Shown piece after piece: positions 27,357-36,673 of a stretch of 64,000 bases of DNA. Below the pieces are notes generated by a model. The model worked only from the letters and a program-made list of their open reading frames with translations. It ran no database searches and was not told where the DNA came from. The number at the start of each line of letters is the position of its first letter. Within the stretch, counting starts at the first letter, position 1. A program made the translations under genes and the position numbers. The stretch comes from Nostoc sp. KVJ20 (GTDB lineage Bacteria; Cyanobacteriota; Cyanobacteriia; Cyanobacteriales; Nostocaceae). The stretch is taken from contig NZ_KV757634.1 of NCBI RefSeq assembly GCF_001712795.1, forward strand, positions 16,472 through 80,471. Direction: 5' to 3'.

Positions 27357-27563
27357 CCTCAGTTTTTCAAAATTATCAATTTAGTAGTCTGTCTCATTAG
27401 TTATGAGGGGTAAATAAGTTCGTAGTAAGGACTTTAGTCCTGGATTTTTAAGCACTAAAGTCCTGACTACAAACCCTCAAAACTATCTTAAACATTGTAC
27501 TAGAGAGATTTAGAGGTTTTATCGAAACAGACAGAATAAAGGCATTCTCAGCCAAAAAGAAGG

Positions 27564-27649
27564 GGCAAGCGCTAACTTGCCCTGTCATTAATTAATCTCA
27601 TCTTATAGTATGCAAATCAATCTGATTTTATTCAACAGTGTTCTGTTGA
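27564..27649 (+). repeat. Upstream and signal-sequence segment, copy 2 (degraded locus)
   Basis: This is the second copy of the segment at 20401-20492, including the ggcaagcgctaacttg tract, the attaattaatctcatctt leader and the first 13 codons of the receptor gene. Similarity stops abruptly after gttctgttga. Confidence 0.85.
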
Positions 27650-27714
27650 CTTGCTTGATTGCCCCTGTAGCAAATGTTTCACCGCAAAAGCAGATGAGAT
27701 TGCAGCGATCATGA
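27610..27714 (+). pseudogene. Remnant of a second TonB-receptor gene (signal peptide only)
   Basis: The frame from ATG 27610 starts MQINLILFNSVLL, nearly identical to the intact receptor's MQTDLILFNSVLL. It then continues with a plausible signal-peptide end (TCLIAPVANV) and stops after 34 residues. Its stop overlaps the ATG at 27711 of the ABC-transporter remnant. Everything coding for plug and barrel is gone, consistent with an internal deletion in a duplicated receptor locus. Confidence 0.65.
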
Positions 27715-28334
27715 AAAAACTGCTGAAAAATAATCCAGTTCCTTCTCTGTTATTGGATATGATGCGGATTTTGCTTACCTATCCCCAATGGTTAGCAGCT
27801 GCAATTCTCTCTACCATAGTTGTTTCAGCTTTAGAACCAAGTATTGCTTGGATGGGGAAGAAAGTAGTAGACGATCTCAAAAAAGGTAGCGTTGATCTGA
27901 ATGCATCTCTACCAAACTATATTTTAGTTTTTGGCGGTTTATTGCTTGGTTTAGGCTTGATTAAATTCGGTGATAAACTCATCGATACAGCGCTTCCGGC
28001 TATTATGCAATACAATTTTCTTCTTACCTCTCTCCTATCATAGCTTTCAGCTTTGAGGCTGTACCTCATAGCCGCCGGAAGTGCTGTAAAATATACGAAG
28101 CGCGGTTGATTATTTGTCTACAGAGAACCTTTCCCATATTCTCTATCACTGTAATCGCGCTAAACCTGGATTAGATATTATCCACAAAGACTCATGGAAA
28201 ATTGTTTCTCAAACAATTTCTGTAATTATTTGGCAACTTACCTTAGCACCAGCATGGCTACCAGCTTTGTTAATTGCTGTCATTCCACCCATTTTAATTG
28301 GCTTTATTTTTGGTCGATTTATTCAAAAATATAG
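27711..28334 (+). pseudogene. Broken ABC-transporter permease gene
   Basis: Residues from 27711 read MKKLLKNNPVPSLLLDMMRILL and then two membrane segments of an ABC exporter N-terminus, stopping at 28041-28043. After about 70 bp a different frame (from about 28120) continues with GLDIIHKDSWKIVSQTISVI and PAWLPALLIAVIPPILIGFIFGRFIQ, the middle membrane segments of the same kind of protein. Part of the membrane domain and all of the nucleotide-binding domain are missing. It therefore cannot work; an intact ABC gene lies at 28804. Confidence 0.75.
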
Positions 28335-28763
28335 TCTATTGAAAAACCTATCTCTACTCTCCAAAGCAATAAAAATTCATTAACTATAGACCAATTTCTA
28401 CAAACAGCCATAGAAACTGTACCAGAGGGACAACCAACAATTTTATATCTACCTAAAGATGAAAATTCTCCAGTACGGGTACGTTTTAAGTTGCCACATG
28501 AAATTACTTCAGAAGGTAAAAGCTTTGTATTTTTTGATCAATACAGTGGTGAAGTATTGCAGGTAGAAAACTTCTTCCAGACACCAGCTATAGAACAACT
28601 AAAAACTTGGGCAGATGTTTTACATACTGGCAGTTATGGAGGATTAGGAATGATGGGATTTTACATAGCGATGGGCATTGTTTCGGCGACGCTATCGTTG
28701 ACGGGGTTTGTGATTTGGTGGGGGCGTAACTATGCGAATAAACCAAAACGCAAAGCAGTTTAA
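28335..28763 (+). pseudogene. C-terminal fragment of a PepSY-associated membrane protein
   Basis: Starting after a stop at 28332-28334, this frame reads SLTIDQFLQTAIETVPEGQPT, then a PepSY-like segment (FVFFDQYSGEVLQVENF), the WADVLHTGSYGG motif and a final membrane helix (GIVSATLSLTGFVIWWGR). These match the C-terminal third of PepSY-TM proteins that accompany siderophore receptors. No proper start exists, since the first in-frame candidate (TTG 28491) lies inside the domain. The junction with the ABC remnant near 28335 looks like a deletion fusion out of frame. Confidence 0.7.
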
Positions 28764-28803
28764 ATATTAGATTATATAAATTATGCTAGGAGTGTAACTA
28801 ACT

Positions 28804-30624
28804 GTGCAAGCGAACTTTATTCGCCAGATTGCCCAAAATAATCCCTCAGATTTTCAATTGAAACCTTCTGCTTTCACTCTATATAAGCGTTTTTATGGAT
28901 ATATCTGGCAGCACAAATTACCACTTTTAGCAGGTTCTAGCACTATATTTTTTCTCTCTTTATTGCAGGTAATTATTCCGCAAATTACCCGCTATGTTAT
29001 TGATGTCATAATTCCAGAGAAAAAATTTGACTTGATCCCTTGGATAGGGTTGAGTATTGCCATTATTGCCCTGCTAATTGGGGTGTTAAATTTTGCTCGC
29101 AGTTATATGATGTCTTTAGTAGGTCAAAAAACGATTTTTGACATCAGAAATGAACTATATCAACATCTGCAAAAACTTTCCTTGAGCTTTTTTGAAAATC
29201 AGCGAACAGGAACGTTGATGACACGAGTAATGCGAGATGTCGATGCTTTAGAAAAGTTAGTTACCACAGAAGTTGCAGAAATTGTTGCTGAGATATTCAC
29301 ATTTGTTGTGATTGTCACTTATCTAATTTATGCAGATTGGCAACTCACGCTGTTAATTCTAATAACTTTACCCGTGATGATCTTCCTTACCCAGTTTTTT
29401 GGTTCAAGGATGCGGGGAGCTTACCGAGAGGTACAGCAGCAAAGTGCAGAAACTAATAATCACCTCCAGGACACTTTATCTAATATTAAATTAATCAAAG
29501 CTTGCGCGAATGAAGGTTATGAAATAGATCGCTTCTCTGAACACAATCGTCAGAATATGGAGGCAAATATTCGCGCTGTCCAACTTTGGTCTGGCTTTTC
29601 ACCAATAGTTGATTTTATGAATCATCTCGGTTACATCACTGTTCTCGCCTATGGTTCTTGGGAAGTGATGGAGAGTCGAATGACTGTAGGTGATTTGACA
29701 GCTTTTTTGGCTTATTTGAACCACGTTAATCAACCGGCAAAACGCTTTAGTAAGGTGATGCACGTCATCCAAAAGGGCGCAACTTCATTGGAACGCATCT
29801 TTGAAATACTAGATACCCAACCGGAAGTTAAAGAAAAATCAGATGCGATCGCACTTCCCCCAATTGAAGGTAACATTCGCTGGGAAGGAGTTGAGTTTGC
29901 TTATACTTCTAGTCAACCTGTCATTCATAACTTCACCTTAAATATGCAACCAGGAATGACAGTTGCACTTGTCGGTTCTTCAGGCGCAGGGAAAAGTACA
30001 CTGGCGAATTTAGCTGCACGTTTCTATGATCCCCAAAAAGGACAGATTTTGGTTGATGGACACGATATCCGCGATGTCACTCTACAGTCATTACGCAGTC
30101 AAATGGGTATTGTTTCTCAAGAAACCCTGTTACTACATGGGACTGTGCGAGAAAATATTGCTTACAGTAAGCCTGGTGTAAATCATGCAGAAATTGAAAC
30201 TGCGGCTAAAGTTGCTCACGCCCATGAATTTATCATGAGCCTTCCCCAAAGTTATGATACCGTGATCGGAGAACGCGGCATGAAGCTATCGGGAGGACAA
30301 AGACAAAGACTTGCGATCGCTAGAGCTTTGATGAAAAATCCCCCAATCCTCATCCTTGATGAAGCAACTTCCGCTCTAGATACGGAGTCAGAACACCTCA
30401 TTCAACAAGCACTCCAGCAATTACTAAAAAATCGTACCTGTCTAGTTATTGCCCATCGGCTCTCAACTATCCAGAATGCTGATTTAATCGTAGTGTTAGA
30501 AAACGGTTACATCATAGAAACAGGGACTCACAGCGAATTACTTACTAAAGGTGGCAGATATGCTTATCTACACGCCATGCAATTTCCCCAAAAGTTACAA
30601 CTTTTAAATGGAACTCCTGCCTGA
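28804..30624 (+). CDS. ABC transporter, fused permease and ATPase (MsbA-like exporter)
   Basis: This 606-residue half-transporter has six membrane helices in about residues 30-320 and a nucleotide-binding domain from about 355. That domain shows Walker A GSSGAGKST near 391-399, the LSGGQRQR signature near 495 and Walker B ILDEATSALD near 517-526. It should work as a homodimeric exporter of lipid-like or siderophore-like molecules. The start is a GTG with aggag about ten bases upstream. It lies 40 bp after the PepSY remnant and was probably part of that siderophore locus before the decay, so its current role is uncertain. Confidence 0.9.
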   Translation: MQANFIRQIAQNNPSDFQLKPSAFTLYKRFYGYIWQHKLPLLAGSSTIFFLSLLQVIIPQITRYVIDVIIPEKKFDLIPWIGLSIAIIALLIGVLNFARSYMMSLVGQKTIFDIRNELYQHLQKLSLSFFENQRTGTLMTRVMRDVDALEKLVTTEVAEIVAEIFTFVVIVTYLIYADWQLTLLILITLPVMIFLTQFFGSRMRGAYREVQQQSAETNNHLQDTLSNIKLIKACANEGYEIDRFSEHNRQNMEANIRAVQLWSGFSPIVDFMNHLGYITVLAYGSWEVMESRMTVGDLTAFLAYLNHVNQPAKRFSKVMHVIQKGATSLERIFEILDTQPEVKEKSDAIALPPIEGNIRWEGVEFAYTSSQPVIHNFTLNMQPGMTVALVGSSGAGKSTLANLAARFYDPQKGQILVDGHDIRDVTLQSLRSQMGIVSQETLLLHGTVRENIAYSKPGVNHAEIETAAKVAHAHEFIMSLPQSYDTVIGERGMKLSGGQRQRLAIARALMKNPPILILDEATSALDTESEHLIQQALQQLLKNRTCLVIAHRLSTIQNADLIVVLENGYIIETGTHSELLTKGGRYAYLHAMQFPQKLQLLNGTPA

Positions 30625-30718
30625 ACATATAGGGGTTCTCGAATGAAAGCAATATACTTTGGCCTCTCTCCTAAAAGGGTGTATACACAAGTCTAATTAC
30701 CCCCCTTAATCCCCCCTT

Positions 30719-30824
30719 GCAAAGGGGGGAAACCGGAAAGTCTTGTTCCCTCCGCGGCATTGCTAGGGATATCAGACAAGAAGCTGCTTGCAAAGGAGGG
30801 AAACCGGAAAGTCTTGTTCCCTCC
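30719..30824. repeat. Two copies of a 35-bp repeat in G/C-rich intergenic DNA
   Basis: The unit gcaaaggggggaaaccgg followed by aaagtcttgttccctcc occurs at 30719-30753 and 30790-30824. Surrounding tracts (taatccccccttgc, acaaggggagggttagggtg) match a family also visible at about 63755-63815. It fills the space between the ABC gene and the convergent permease gene. Confidence 0.8.
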
Positions 30825-30864
30825 CCTTTACAAGGGGAGGGTTAGGGTGGGGTAAAACCTTGGT

Positions 30865-32061
30865 TCAATGAACCCAGAAATATACTAGAAGTACAGTACA
30901 TACCGTCAACGGAACTCCAAAGCGGAGATGCTCCCAAAAAGTTAGCTTGTAACCTAAATCCGCAGCAGCTTCTACAGTAATCAGGTTGGCGACTGCACCA
31001 AACAAAGTTAAATTCCCTGCCAATGTTGATCCTGCTGCTAGCAACAACCAAGACTTAGTATCACCTTGAGAAATCAGCGGTTGTAATAAGAGTACAGCCG
31101 GAACATTAGAAATCAAGTTAGATAAAACGACAGTTACACCCAGTAAACTCGCAGCAGAGTTTACTGTATGAGTCAATGGCTGGAGCAAATTCAACTTTTG
31201 CGTGACTCGCGTCAGGATAAACAATCCAGAAAACATTACCAACAGGTTCCAATCCACCTTTTGCAAAATGCGCTGGGGTTTAACCCGCCGAGTAATTAGC
31301 AACAAGCTAGCAGCAACTAAAGCAGACTGCGCTAAGGGTAAGCCGACAGTAAATGCAATTAGCAGCCCAGTTGTGATGACTAATGTTTTATTAAATAAGG
31401 GTTTATAAATCCGTTGGTTGGTGGTGGGTAATATTTGGCAAGGTTTGACTGAGCGGACATCTGGGTAAAGTAGCCACAGTAATATCACTTGAATTACCAA
31501 GCCAGCTAGGGCAACTGGGGCTAATACACGCAGAAATTCTAGATAGGAGATGCCTGAAAACGAGCCAATCAGGATATTTTGAGGATTACCGCTCAAAGTT
31601 GCTACCGATCCGATATTAGTTGCACCTGCGATCGCTAGTAAATAAGGTATCGGATTTAAACCCAAAGCTTGAGTCAAACTCAAGGTTAATGGTGTAAAAA
31701 CTAGCGCCAGAGTGTCATTGAGAAAAAAGGCAGAGAGTATACCACTGCCAAAAGTTAAAGCAATCAACAAACCTAAAGGAGTGCGAGTGATACTCAATAT
31801 CACTGATAGCGATCGCCGAAAAAACCCTGCATAAGATAGATTGGCGTTCACTACCATCATGCTCAAGAGAAACACGATGGTATTGGCATCAATGGCCTGC
31901 CATGCCTCCTGTAAATTTAGAACACCTAAAGCAATTAAAAAGGCAGAACCGACCAAAGCGATGGTGGCGCGGTTCATCCGTAAACCAGGAATGTAGCCCA
32001 ATGCTAACCCCAGGTAAGTTAGCCCTAAGACGCTGTATATTGCAAATTGGAGAAAAATCAC
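30865..32061 (-). CDS. SLC13/ArsB-type anion permease
   Basis: This 398-residue protein has ten to eleven membrane segments and the duplicated hairpin pattern of the ion transporter superfamily. The N-half signature is GILSAFFLNDTLALVFTPLTLSL and the C-half signature is LSNLISNVPAVLLLQPLI. Relatives transport arsenite, sulfate, dicarboxylates or sodium/protons, and the loop ATNIGSVATLSGNPQNILIG is shared with the arsenite and dicarboxylate branches. I cannot choose the substrate. It is a single-gene unit, convergent with the ABC exporter. Confidence 0.83.
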   Translation of the reverse strand: MIFLQFAIYSVLGLTYLGLALGYIPGLRMNRATIALVGSAFLIALGVLNLQEAWQAIDANTIVFLLSMMVVNANLSYAGFFRRSLSVILSITRTPLGLLIALTFGSGILSAFFLNDTLALVFTPLTLSLTQALGLNPIPYLLAIAGATNIGSVATLSGNPQNILIGSFSGISYLEFLRVLAPVALAGLVIQVILLWLLYPDVRSVKPCQILPTTNQRIYKPLFNKTLVITTGLLIAFTVGLPLAQSALVAASLLLITRRVKPQRILQKVDWNLLVMFSGLFILTRVTQKLNLLQPLTHTVNSAASLLGVTVVLSNLISNVPAVLLLQPLISQGDTKSWLLLAAGSTLAGNLTLFGAVANLITVEAAADLGYKLTFWEHLRFGVPLTVCTVLLVYFWVH

Positions 32062-32823
32062 TTTCTTTACCGAGACTTTGCGACGAACGATGGTTTCTTG
32101 AAGAAGAATTCAGAAGTCAGAATGGGCTAAACGCCCCGCTATCGCTAACAGGAGTCAGAATGAATCAGTGGGGGATTCAGGCCCACCACTGTCTTGTTGA
32201 CCACTAAATCTTTGATCTAGTGGGGGTTTTAAACCCCTGGATTCTAGACGCGACGCTATCGCGGACTCGCTAACGCTGCGCTATCCACCAGTCGCACAAA
32301 ATTCATTCTGAATTCTGGCTCCTGACTCCTGAATTCTGTTTCATAAATATCCGCTCTGCATCTACTGAGAAAACCAACCCACCTGGCTTTCAGCCGCAGT
32401 CGTATCTACAGACTTCTCTCTATTCAGCCAGCAATAAACGGTATGTACTTACGTGAGAAAGTGGGAACACGGAGGGGAAAAATGCCTTCTAGGATATTAC
32501 TGATGTTTATACTTATAAAAAATTATTTTATCAATAGCTTATATTAAGGATTGTAAATGTTACACTAAAACCTATCCAATGATGGATGTCTTTATTAAAA
32601 TTTAAACTGTGTCAAGTTATGAACAAGATCGTAATATTACACTACCGATCCCCAGAAAATTGCGATTAACTTGACGTAGTAATAAATTAGGTTCTGACTT
32701 AAGTGGCTAATCAGGTATTACATTATATCGCAGTCAGAACGCGATTTTTCCGGGAAAGTTCGTTGCCACGTTGTATATATTCATCAAAAAGGTGAATAGC
32801 CTCAATAATACAGAGGGTTAATC
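32062..32823. other. Repeat-rich divergent intergenic region
   Basis: At 32104-32160 and 32302-32340 lie inverse copies of gaattcagaagtcagaat and attctggctcctgactcctg motifs enclosing about 150 bp. The enclosed part contains tcgctaacgctgcgctat and gggctaaacgccccgctatc, both typical Nostoc dispersed units. The block resembles a MITE-like element. The AT-rich part from 32500 to 32823 presumably carries the promoter of the Mo-nitro_C gene. No gene is visible. Confidence 0.5.
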
Positions 32824-33201
32824 ATGAAGGTATTCGACAATACCACAAAAAGAATTTTTCTGGCTAGCTGGGTATCAATCAATCAAGCAGAGACTAGTGA
32901 TCATAAAGGAACCCAGCTAAACCGTTCTATTTCCAAGCCTCACTGGGATATTCTCCAACCCTTACGGCAGCGTGTAGAAAATATTCAAGTCCGCGATCGC
33001 CAACTAGCTCACCGCTTGTGCAAACTGATTCCATCTCAGTGCCCCTTTGAGCGCGATGTCAAAGTATTTGGGAAAACCCTGTTTCACATTCCGCCCATGT
33101 GCAAGCTCAATCCCTTATATGACGAAGTGGTTGGTTTACGTTTCCGAGCGCTGTGCTATCTAGCCGATGAATGCGGCGAAGATGTATCGCAGTACTGTTG
33201 A
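32824..33201 (+). CDS. Mo-dependent nitrogenase C-terminal domain protein
   Basis: This 125-residue protein has the cyanobacterial Mo-nitro_C pattern: VRDRQLAHRLCKLIPSQCPFERDVK, FHIPPMCKLNPLYDEVVGLRFRALCYLADECGEDVSQYC. Cysteines in the CPFE, MCKLNP, ALCY, DECGED and C-terminal positions are conserved in that family as I remember it and suggest metal or disulfide binding. The domain is named for its presence at the end of some Mo-nitrogenase-related proteins, but many cyanobacteria carry it as stand-alone small genes of unknown role. No nif gene lies in the window. Confidence 0.82.
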   Translation: MKVFDNTTKRIFLASWVSINQAETSDHKGTQLNRSISKPHWDILQPLRQRVENIQVRDRQLAHRLCKLIPSQCPFERDVKVFGKTLFHIPPMCKLNPLYDEVVGLRFRALCYLADECGEDVSQYC

Positions 33202-33305
33202 GTGTTGAGTGTTGAGTCAAGAGTGAGTAGTTAGGAGTAATAGGTCGGGGATCAATAATATAACTCCTAATTCCTAACTCCTAACCATTTTTTACTATTT
33301 TTTTA

Positions 33306-35177
33306 CTATTTCTTTTGCCATTTTTGGATGGCATCCTGAGCATCTTCATAAGCACCTGTCTCTTCTGGCACTAAGGTAGCAGTCTCAATTGCAGCCTTAA
33401 GTTCTCCTTGGGCAGCGCGACGCTTGGCCATGTCTAAAATTTTCTCACTCCAGCTATTGATCGATTTTTGAGCGGCATCAAAGCCCGGTTGACCTGCTGG
33501 TACTTTTTTGGCAACTTCGATCGCCCGATTGTAAGTAGATGCCTGTCCAGATTTAATCAAGGCATTAGCTGCATCTAAAAGAGTTTTGTTACTGACATAC
33601 TGCTTGCCCTCTAACCGCCACAGGTTTATTGCTGCTTGTGCTTTGGCGTAGGGGGCTTCGTCTTTGGTGATTAATCGAGCGGCTGCAATAGCGCTGGCAT
33701 ACTGTCTTTGTTTAGCACGGCCCTCTGCTAAATCTAAAATCATCTGGCTCCAAATCTTAATATTCTCCTGAGCTTGTTCGTACAGTGGTTCACCGGGTTT
33801 TATTTTCCGGGCTGTAGCGATCGCCATGCTCAAATCACTAGCCTGAGTTTGTCTGAGTGACATTTTCGCCAAGTCTAATACTGCTTGATTCCGCTTTTTC
33901 GACTGGGAACTAGAGGCTATTTGGGCGCTAGATTGGTTGTTGAGTCTAACTGGTGGAGTGCTATCACTTGGTAAATTCTCGATAACCTGAGAGTTACTAG
34001 CAGTAGCATTGGGTGATGTGCTTGATATTTGCTTAATTCTAAAAGTTTCTTGATTACGCAAAAAAACTACGGCAATTAAACCTGCTACCAGCAAGCTGCC
34101 TCCGCCCCACAAGATAAACTGTTTCCAAAAAGGGATGCTTGGCTGATTCGATGGCAATCGAGAGACGTAACCTTTAGAGGAATTGGGAATAAATCTTCCT
34201 CTCGGATTCGCTCCTAAAGAAGTTTCCGGCATTGGCTGCGAAACTAAGCCGCTAGCTGACCCTTGGACTTGTTTACCCTTGGACTTCTCAACCTTCACCT
34301 GTTGGGATGAACTCACAGTAGCTTCTCCCCATCTGCCACGTTCTGCTGAAGTTTTAGGGTAATCGTCAAGGGGAGGAGCCGCACGAGCGATCGCAAAAGA
34401 TTCTTCAGGATAAATCACCGGTTCTGGTTGAAAGTGATTTTCCATTGCCAATTGTGGCAAAATTACTTGCTGCCTTGATGGGATGATCGTGGCAGGATTT
34501 TGGACAGGACGCCAATGGTGATGACATAGTTTTGGCATGAGCAAGCTTAGGTAGCTTTCTAAATCTGCCAAGTTGCTGCCATTGCCAGAACGCAAAGCTT
34601 CTAACAAAGCTGCTGTAAAGAATCCGTGACCTAATTCGCTACTCTCATGGGAAAATTGCTCTGGTTGGCAAGAAAGAATTGTCGCCAGTTGTAATTCTTG
34701 AGCTAATTCTATGGTTTCTTCACCAACGGGAGCATCCGCTTGAGTGCCAAAAGCGCGGTTGATATCGAGTAGTAGCAATACATTTAGATCAGTAAGTTGC
34801 AGACTTTGCATTAGCGATCGCAATTCTATGCCAGTCTCTTGCACGAGTTCGGGGTTGCCTTCCACTGGCATTAAGTAATCTTTGCCCTTGTAGTTGACTC
34901 CATAACCGCTAAAGAATAACCACAGATAGTCTTCCGGTTGCCAACTTGTCGCTGCAAAATCCTCAAGCAGCAGCAGAATGTTCTCCTTGGTTGGATAAGT
35001 TGATCTATCCCCAATCGGTGGCGAGGTATCTGTCATGACTAGACAGTGTTCAGGGAGAAAACCTGCTTCTGTCACCAAAAAATCATCTAGTGCCTCAGCA
35101 TCAGCTTGGGCACAACTTAAAGGTTGAAATAACTGATATTGATTGATGCCAATTGCGATCGCCCAGTAATTTGCCAT
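33306..35177 (-). CDS. Caspase-like (C14) protein lacking both catalytic residues: pseudo-orthocaspase
   Basis: The N-terminal 240 residues have a caspase p20-like fold: WAIAIGINQY, LFFSGYGVNYKGKDYLMP and LNVLLLLDINRAFG. The catalytic His of FSGHG is Tyr92 and the catalytic Cys of the LLLDxC position is Asn140, so it should not be a protease. A Pro/Ser-rich linker, one membrane segment (about 352-374), and 240 residues of degenerate helical repeats (AIATARKIKPGEPLYEQAQ, AIAAARLITKDEAPYAKAQ) follow. Such pseudo-orthocaspases are known in cyanobacteria and may be scaffolds. The gene is divergent from a membrane protein gene and single. Confidence 0.85.
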   Translation of the reverse strand: MANYWAIAIGINQYQLFQPLSCAQADAEALDDFLVTEAGFLPEHCLVMTDTSPPIGDRSTYPTKENILLLLEDFAATSWQPEDYLWLFFSGYGVNYKGKDYLMPVEGNPELVQETGIELRSLMQSLQLTDLNVLLLLDINRAFGTQADAPVGEETIELAQELQLATILSCQPEQFSHESSELGHGFFTAALLEALRSGNGSNLADLESYLSLLMPKLCHHHWRPVQNPATIIPSRQQVILPQLAMENHFQPEPVIYPEESFAIARAAPPLDDYPKTSAERGRWGEATVSSSQQVKVEKSKGKQVQGSASGLVSQPMPETSLGANPRGRFIPNSSKGYVSRLPSNQPSIPFWKQFILWGGGSLLVAGLIAVVFLRNQETFRIKQISSTSPNATASNSQVIENLPSDSTPPVRLNNQSSAQIASSSQSKKRNQAVLDLAKMSLRQTQASDLSMAIATARKIKPGEPLYEQAQENIKIWSQMILDLAEGRAKQRQYASAIAAARLITKDEAPYAKAQAAINLWRLEGKQYVSNKTLLDAANALIKSGQASTYNRAIEVAKKVPAGQPGFDAAQKSINSWSEKILDMAKRRAAQGELKAAIETATLVPEETGAYEDAQDAIQKWQKK

Positions 35178-35377
35178 CCCGCTCTTTGTCAGTTATCGTT
35201 TGCTGGTCTTAAAATTGCGGTTGGCTTTGCCAAAATAACAAAGCTAACCTGTGTCTTATAGTCTAGGTGATTCTGATCGAATCTTAAGTTAGAATGTAAT
35301 TTTTATTACGTTAGTCAACCGGAAAATACCTTTTACCTAATTTCAATAAAAGATCATCACTAAGGAGATAGAAGGTC

Positions 35378-35869
35378 ATGAGCAAGATTTCTGCTCACCT
35401 ACCATCATCGATCACTCCCTTTTCAGTTATTAGCCAAATTGCCAGAAGAATCCGGATAGTTCCTTTAGTAGTTTTGCTCATATCTACTGTTCCTGCGTGG
35501 TTTTTGACGGAAGTGATCGCCCCCCAGGTTGTGCGAGCTTACACCGCTAGAGTTGATTTAGCTATTGACCGTTTGCCGGAAGAAAACTATGAAACCATTC
35601 TGCGGAGGGCGGAAGCGGCTGCGAGGGCAGCGGCTCAAAGGAGCTTCGACCAAGATATCTTGGTGACAGATGTTTCCATCATTGTGTCCGTACAAAATTA
35701 TGGAGCGATCGCACCAGTCTTGACATTAGAAGTTAGTCGTCCCCAATGGCGATCGCGTCCTGATGCTCAAAATTGGGCAACTTACTTTAAAACTGCGCGA
35801 TCGCTACTTTTCTTTGAAAATACCTCTAATCCAGTTCCAGCAGCTAGTAGTGTGTCAACCCCAAAATGA
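35378..35869 (+). CDS. Membrane-anchored hypothetical protein
   Basis: This 163-residue protein has one hydrophobic segment (about 29-48, VPLVVLLISTVPAWFLTEVI) after a basic stretch. The extracytoplasmic part includes a helix (NYETILRRAEAAARAAAQRSF), then strands (ILVTDVSIIVSVQNYG and APVLTLEVSRPQW). A good aaggagat ribosome site precedes ATG 35378. I recognise the pattern as a conserved cyanobacterial protein of unknown function but cannot name a family. It is divergent from the pseudo-orthocaspase and precedes the L32 gene. Confidence 0.7.
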   Translation: MSKISAHLPSSITPFSVISQIARRIRIVPLVVLLISTVPAWFLTEVIAPQVVRAYTARVDLAIDRLPEENYETILRRAEAAARAAAQRSFDQDILVTDVSIIVSVQNYGAIAPVLTLEVSRPQWRSRPDAQNWATYFKTARSLLFFENTSNPVPAASSVSTPK

Positions 35870-36014
35870 CGGATTGGGCCAGATACAGAGGAAGTTCCAA
35901 GCCAAGGTTCCTTGATTTGGAACTTCTTAACTTATTCCTGACTCAACTGTTGTCTTTGGCGTCAGTGGATGGCCTAGAATAAGAAGGTTGTCAAGAATCG
36001 CGATATCTGCTGAC

Positions 36015-36188
36015 ATGGCTGTTCCTAAGAAGAAAACTTCCAAATCAAAACGAGATAAACGTCGAGCTACCTGGAGACACAAAGCTGTCGTCGAAGCTCA
36101 GAAAGCCCTCTCTCTGGGCAAGTCGATTTTGACTGGACGTTCGACATTTGTATATCCAACTGCTGAAGAAGAGGAAGAAGAATCATAA
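36015..36188 (+). CDS. rpmF: 50S ribosomal protein L32
   Basis: This 57-residue basic protein begins MAVPKKKTSKSKRDKRRATWRHKA, the bL32 signature, and ends with the acidic cyanobacterial tail (TAEEEEEES). The frame is open from TTG 35988, but the family start is clearly ATG 36015. The zinc-binding cysteines of some L32 proteins are absent, as in other cyanobacteria and plastids. It is not next to other ribosomal genes. Confidence 0.95.
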   Translation: MAVPKKKTSKSKRDKRRATWRHKAVVEAQKALSLGKSILTGRSTFVYPTAEEEEEES

Positions 36189-36673
36189 TTTCCCAGTCAG
36201 GAAAAGCATGAACAGCACCGATAGATTTGATTGGTGACTTTACCAATGAAACTTCTCACTACTGGATAAATGCTTTTTCTTAGCTTTCCTGATTGAATTA
36301 TGAATCATAAACACTCTACATAAGCTCATTAGATCGAAAAAAATTGGTAGTGAGTAATTGGGAACATCCATTACCCATTACCTATCATTCATAAGTAATG
36401 ATCAAGTCATCCTATAAAATAGGAGTCAGAATTCAGAATTCAGAATACTCTACCCATAAAAAGATAGAGTTTTAAGGCGAGAATATTTTAATTTTTTTCG
36501 CCCACTAAACACTCACTTTTCAGCAATATTCGTCACCCACTCGTACAGAACTCATACTGAATTCTGACTCCTGAGTTCTGAATTCTTCTTATAAAAAGTA
36601 AAACATCTGGTGCTGTTGGCAACTCCACAAAAAAACTTGTAAATACCTTGAGAAAAATAAGTTTTCTCCAACT
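36189..36673. other. Intergenic region with an inverted gaattcagaa-type repeat
   Basis: A ggagtcagaattcagaattc tract at 36422-36446 and its inverse (tgaattctgactcctgagtt) at 36557-36585 enclose about 110 bp, the same sequence family as at 32104-32340. Together they could fold into a long hairpin. No gene is visible. Confidence 0.6.

Noticed and set aside
28491..28763. TTG 28491 as the start of a genuine 90-residue gene
   Set aside because: The same frame continues upstream to 28335 with clearly homologous PepSY sequence, so the TTG is internal and the whole is a fragment.
30719..30824. CRISPR array
   Set aside because: Only two units of 35 bp are present, with G/C-rich arms and no further spacers; this is a dispersed repeat family.
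32104..32340. Insertion sequence
   Set aside because: Inverse gaattcagaa-type ends are visible but there is no transposase frame between them; it is at most a MITE-like repeat.
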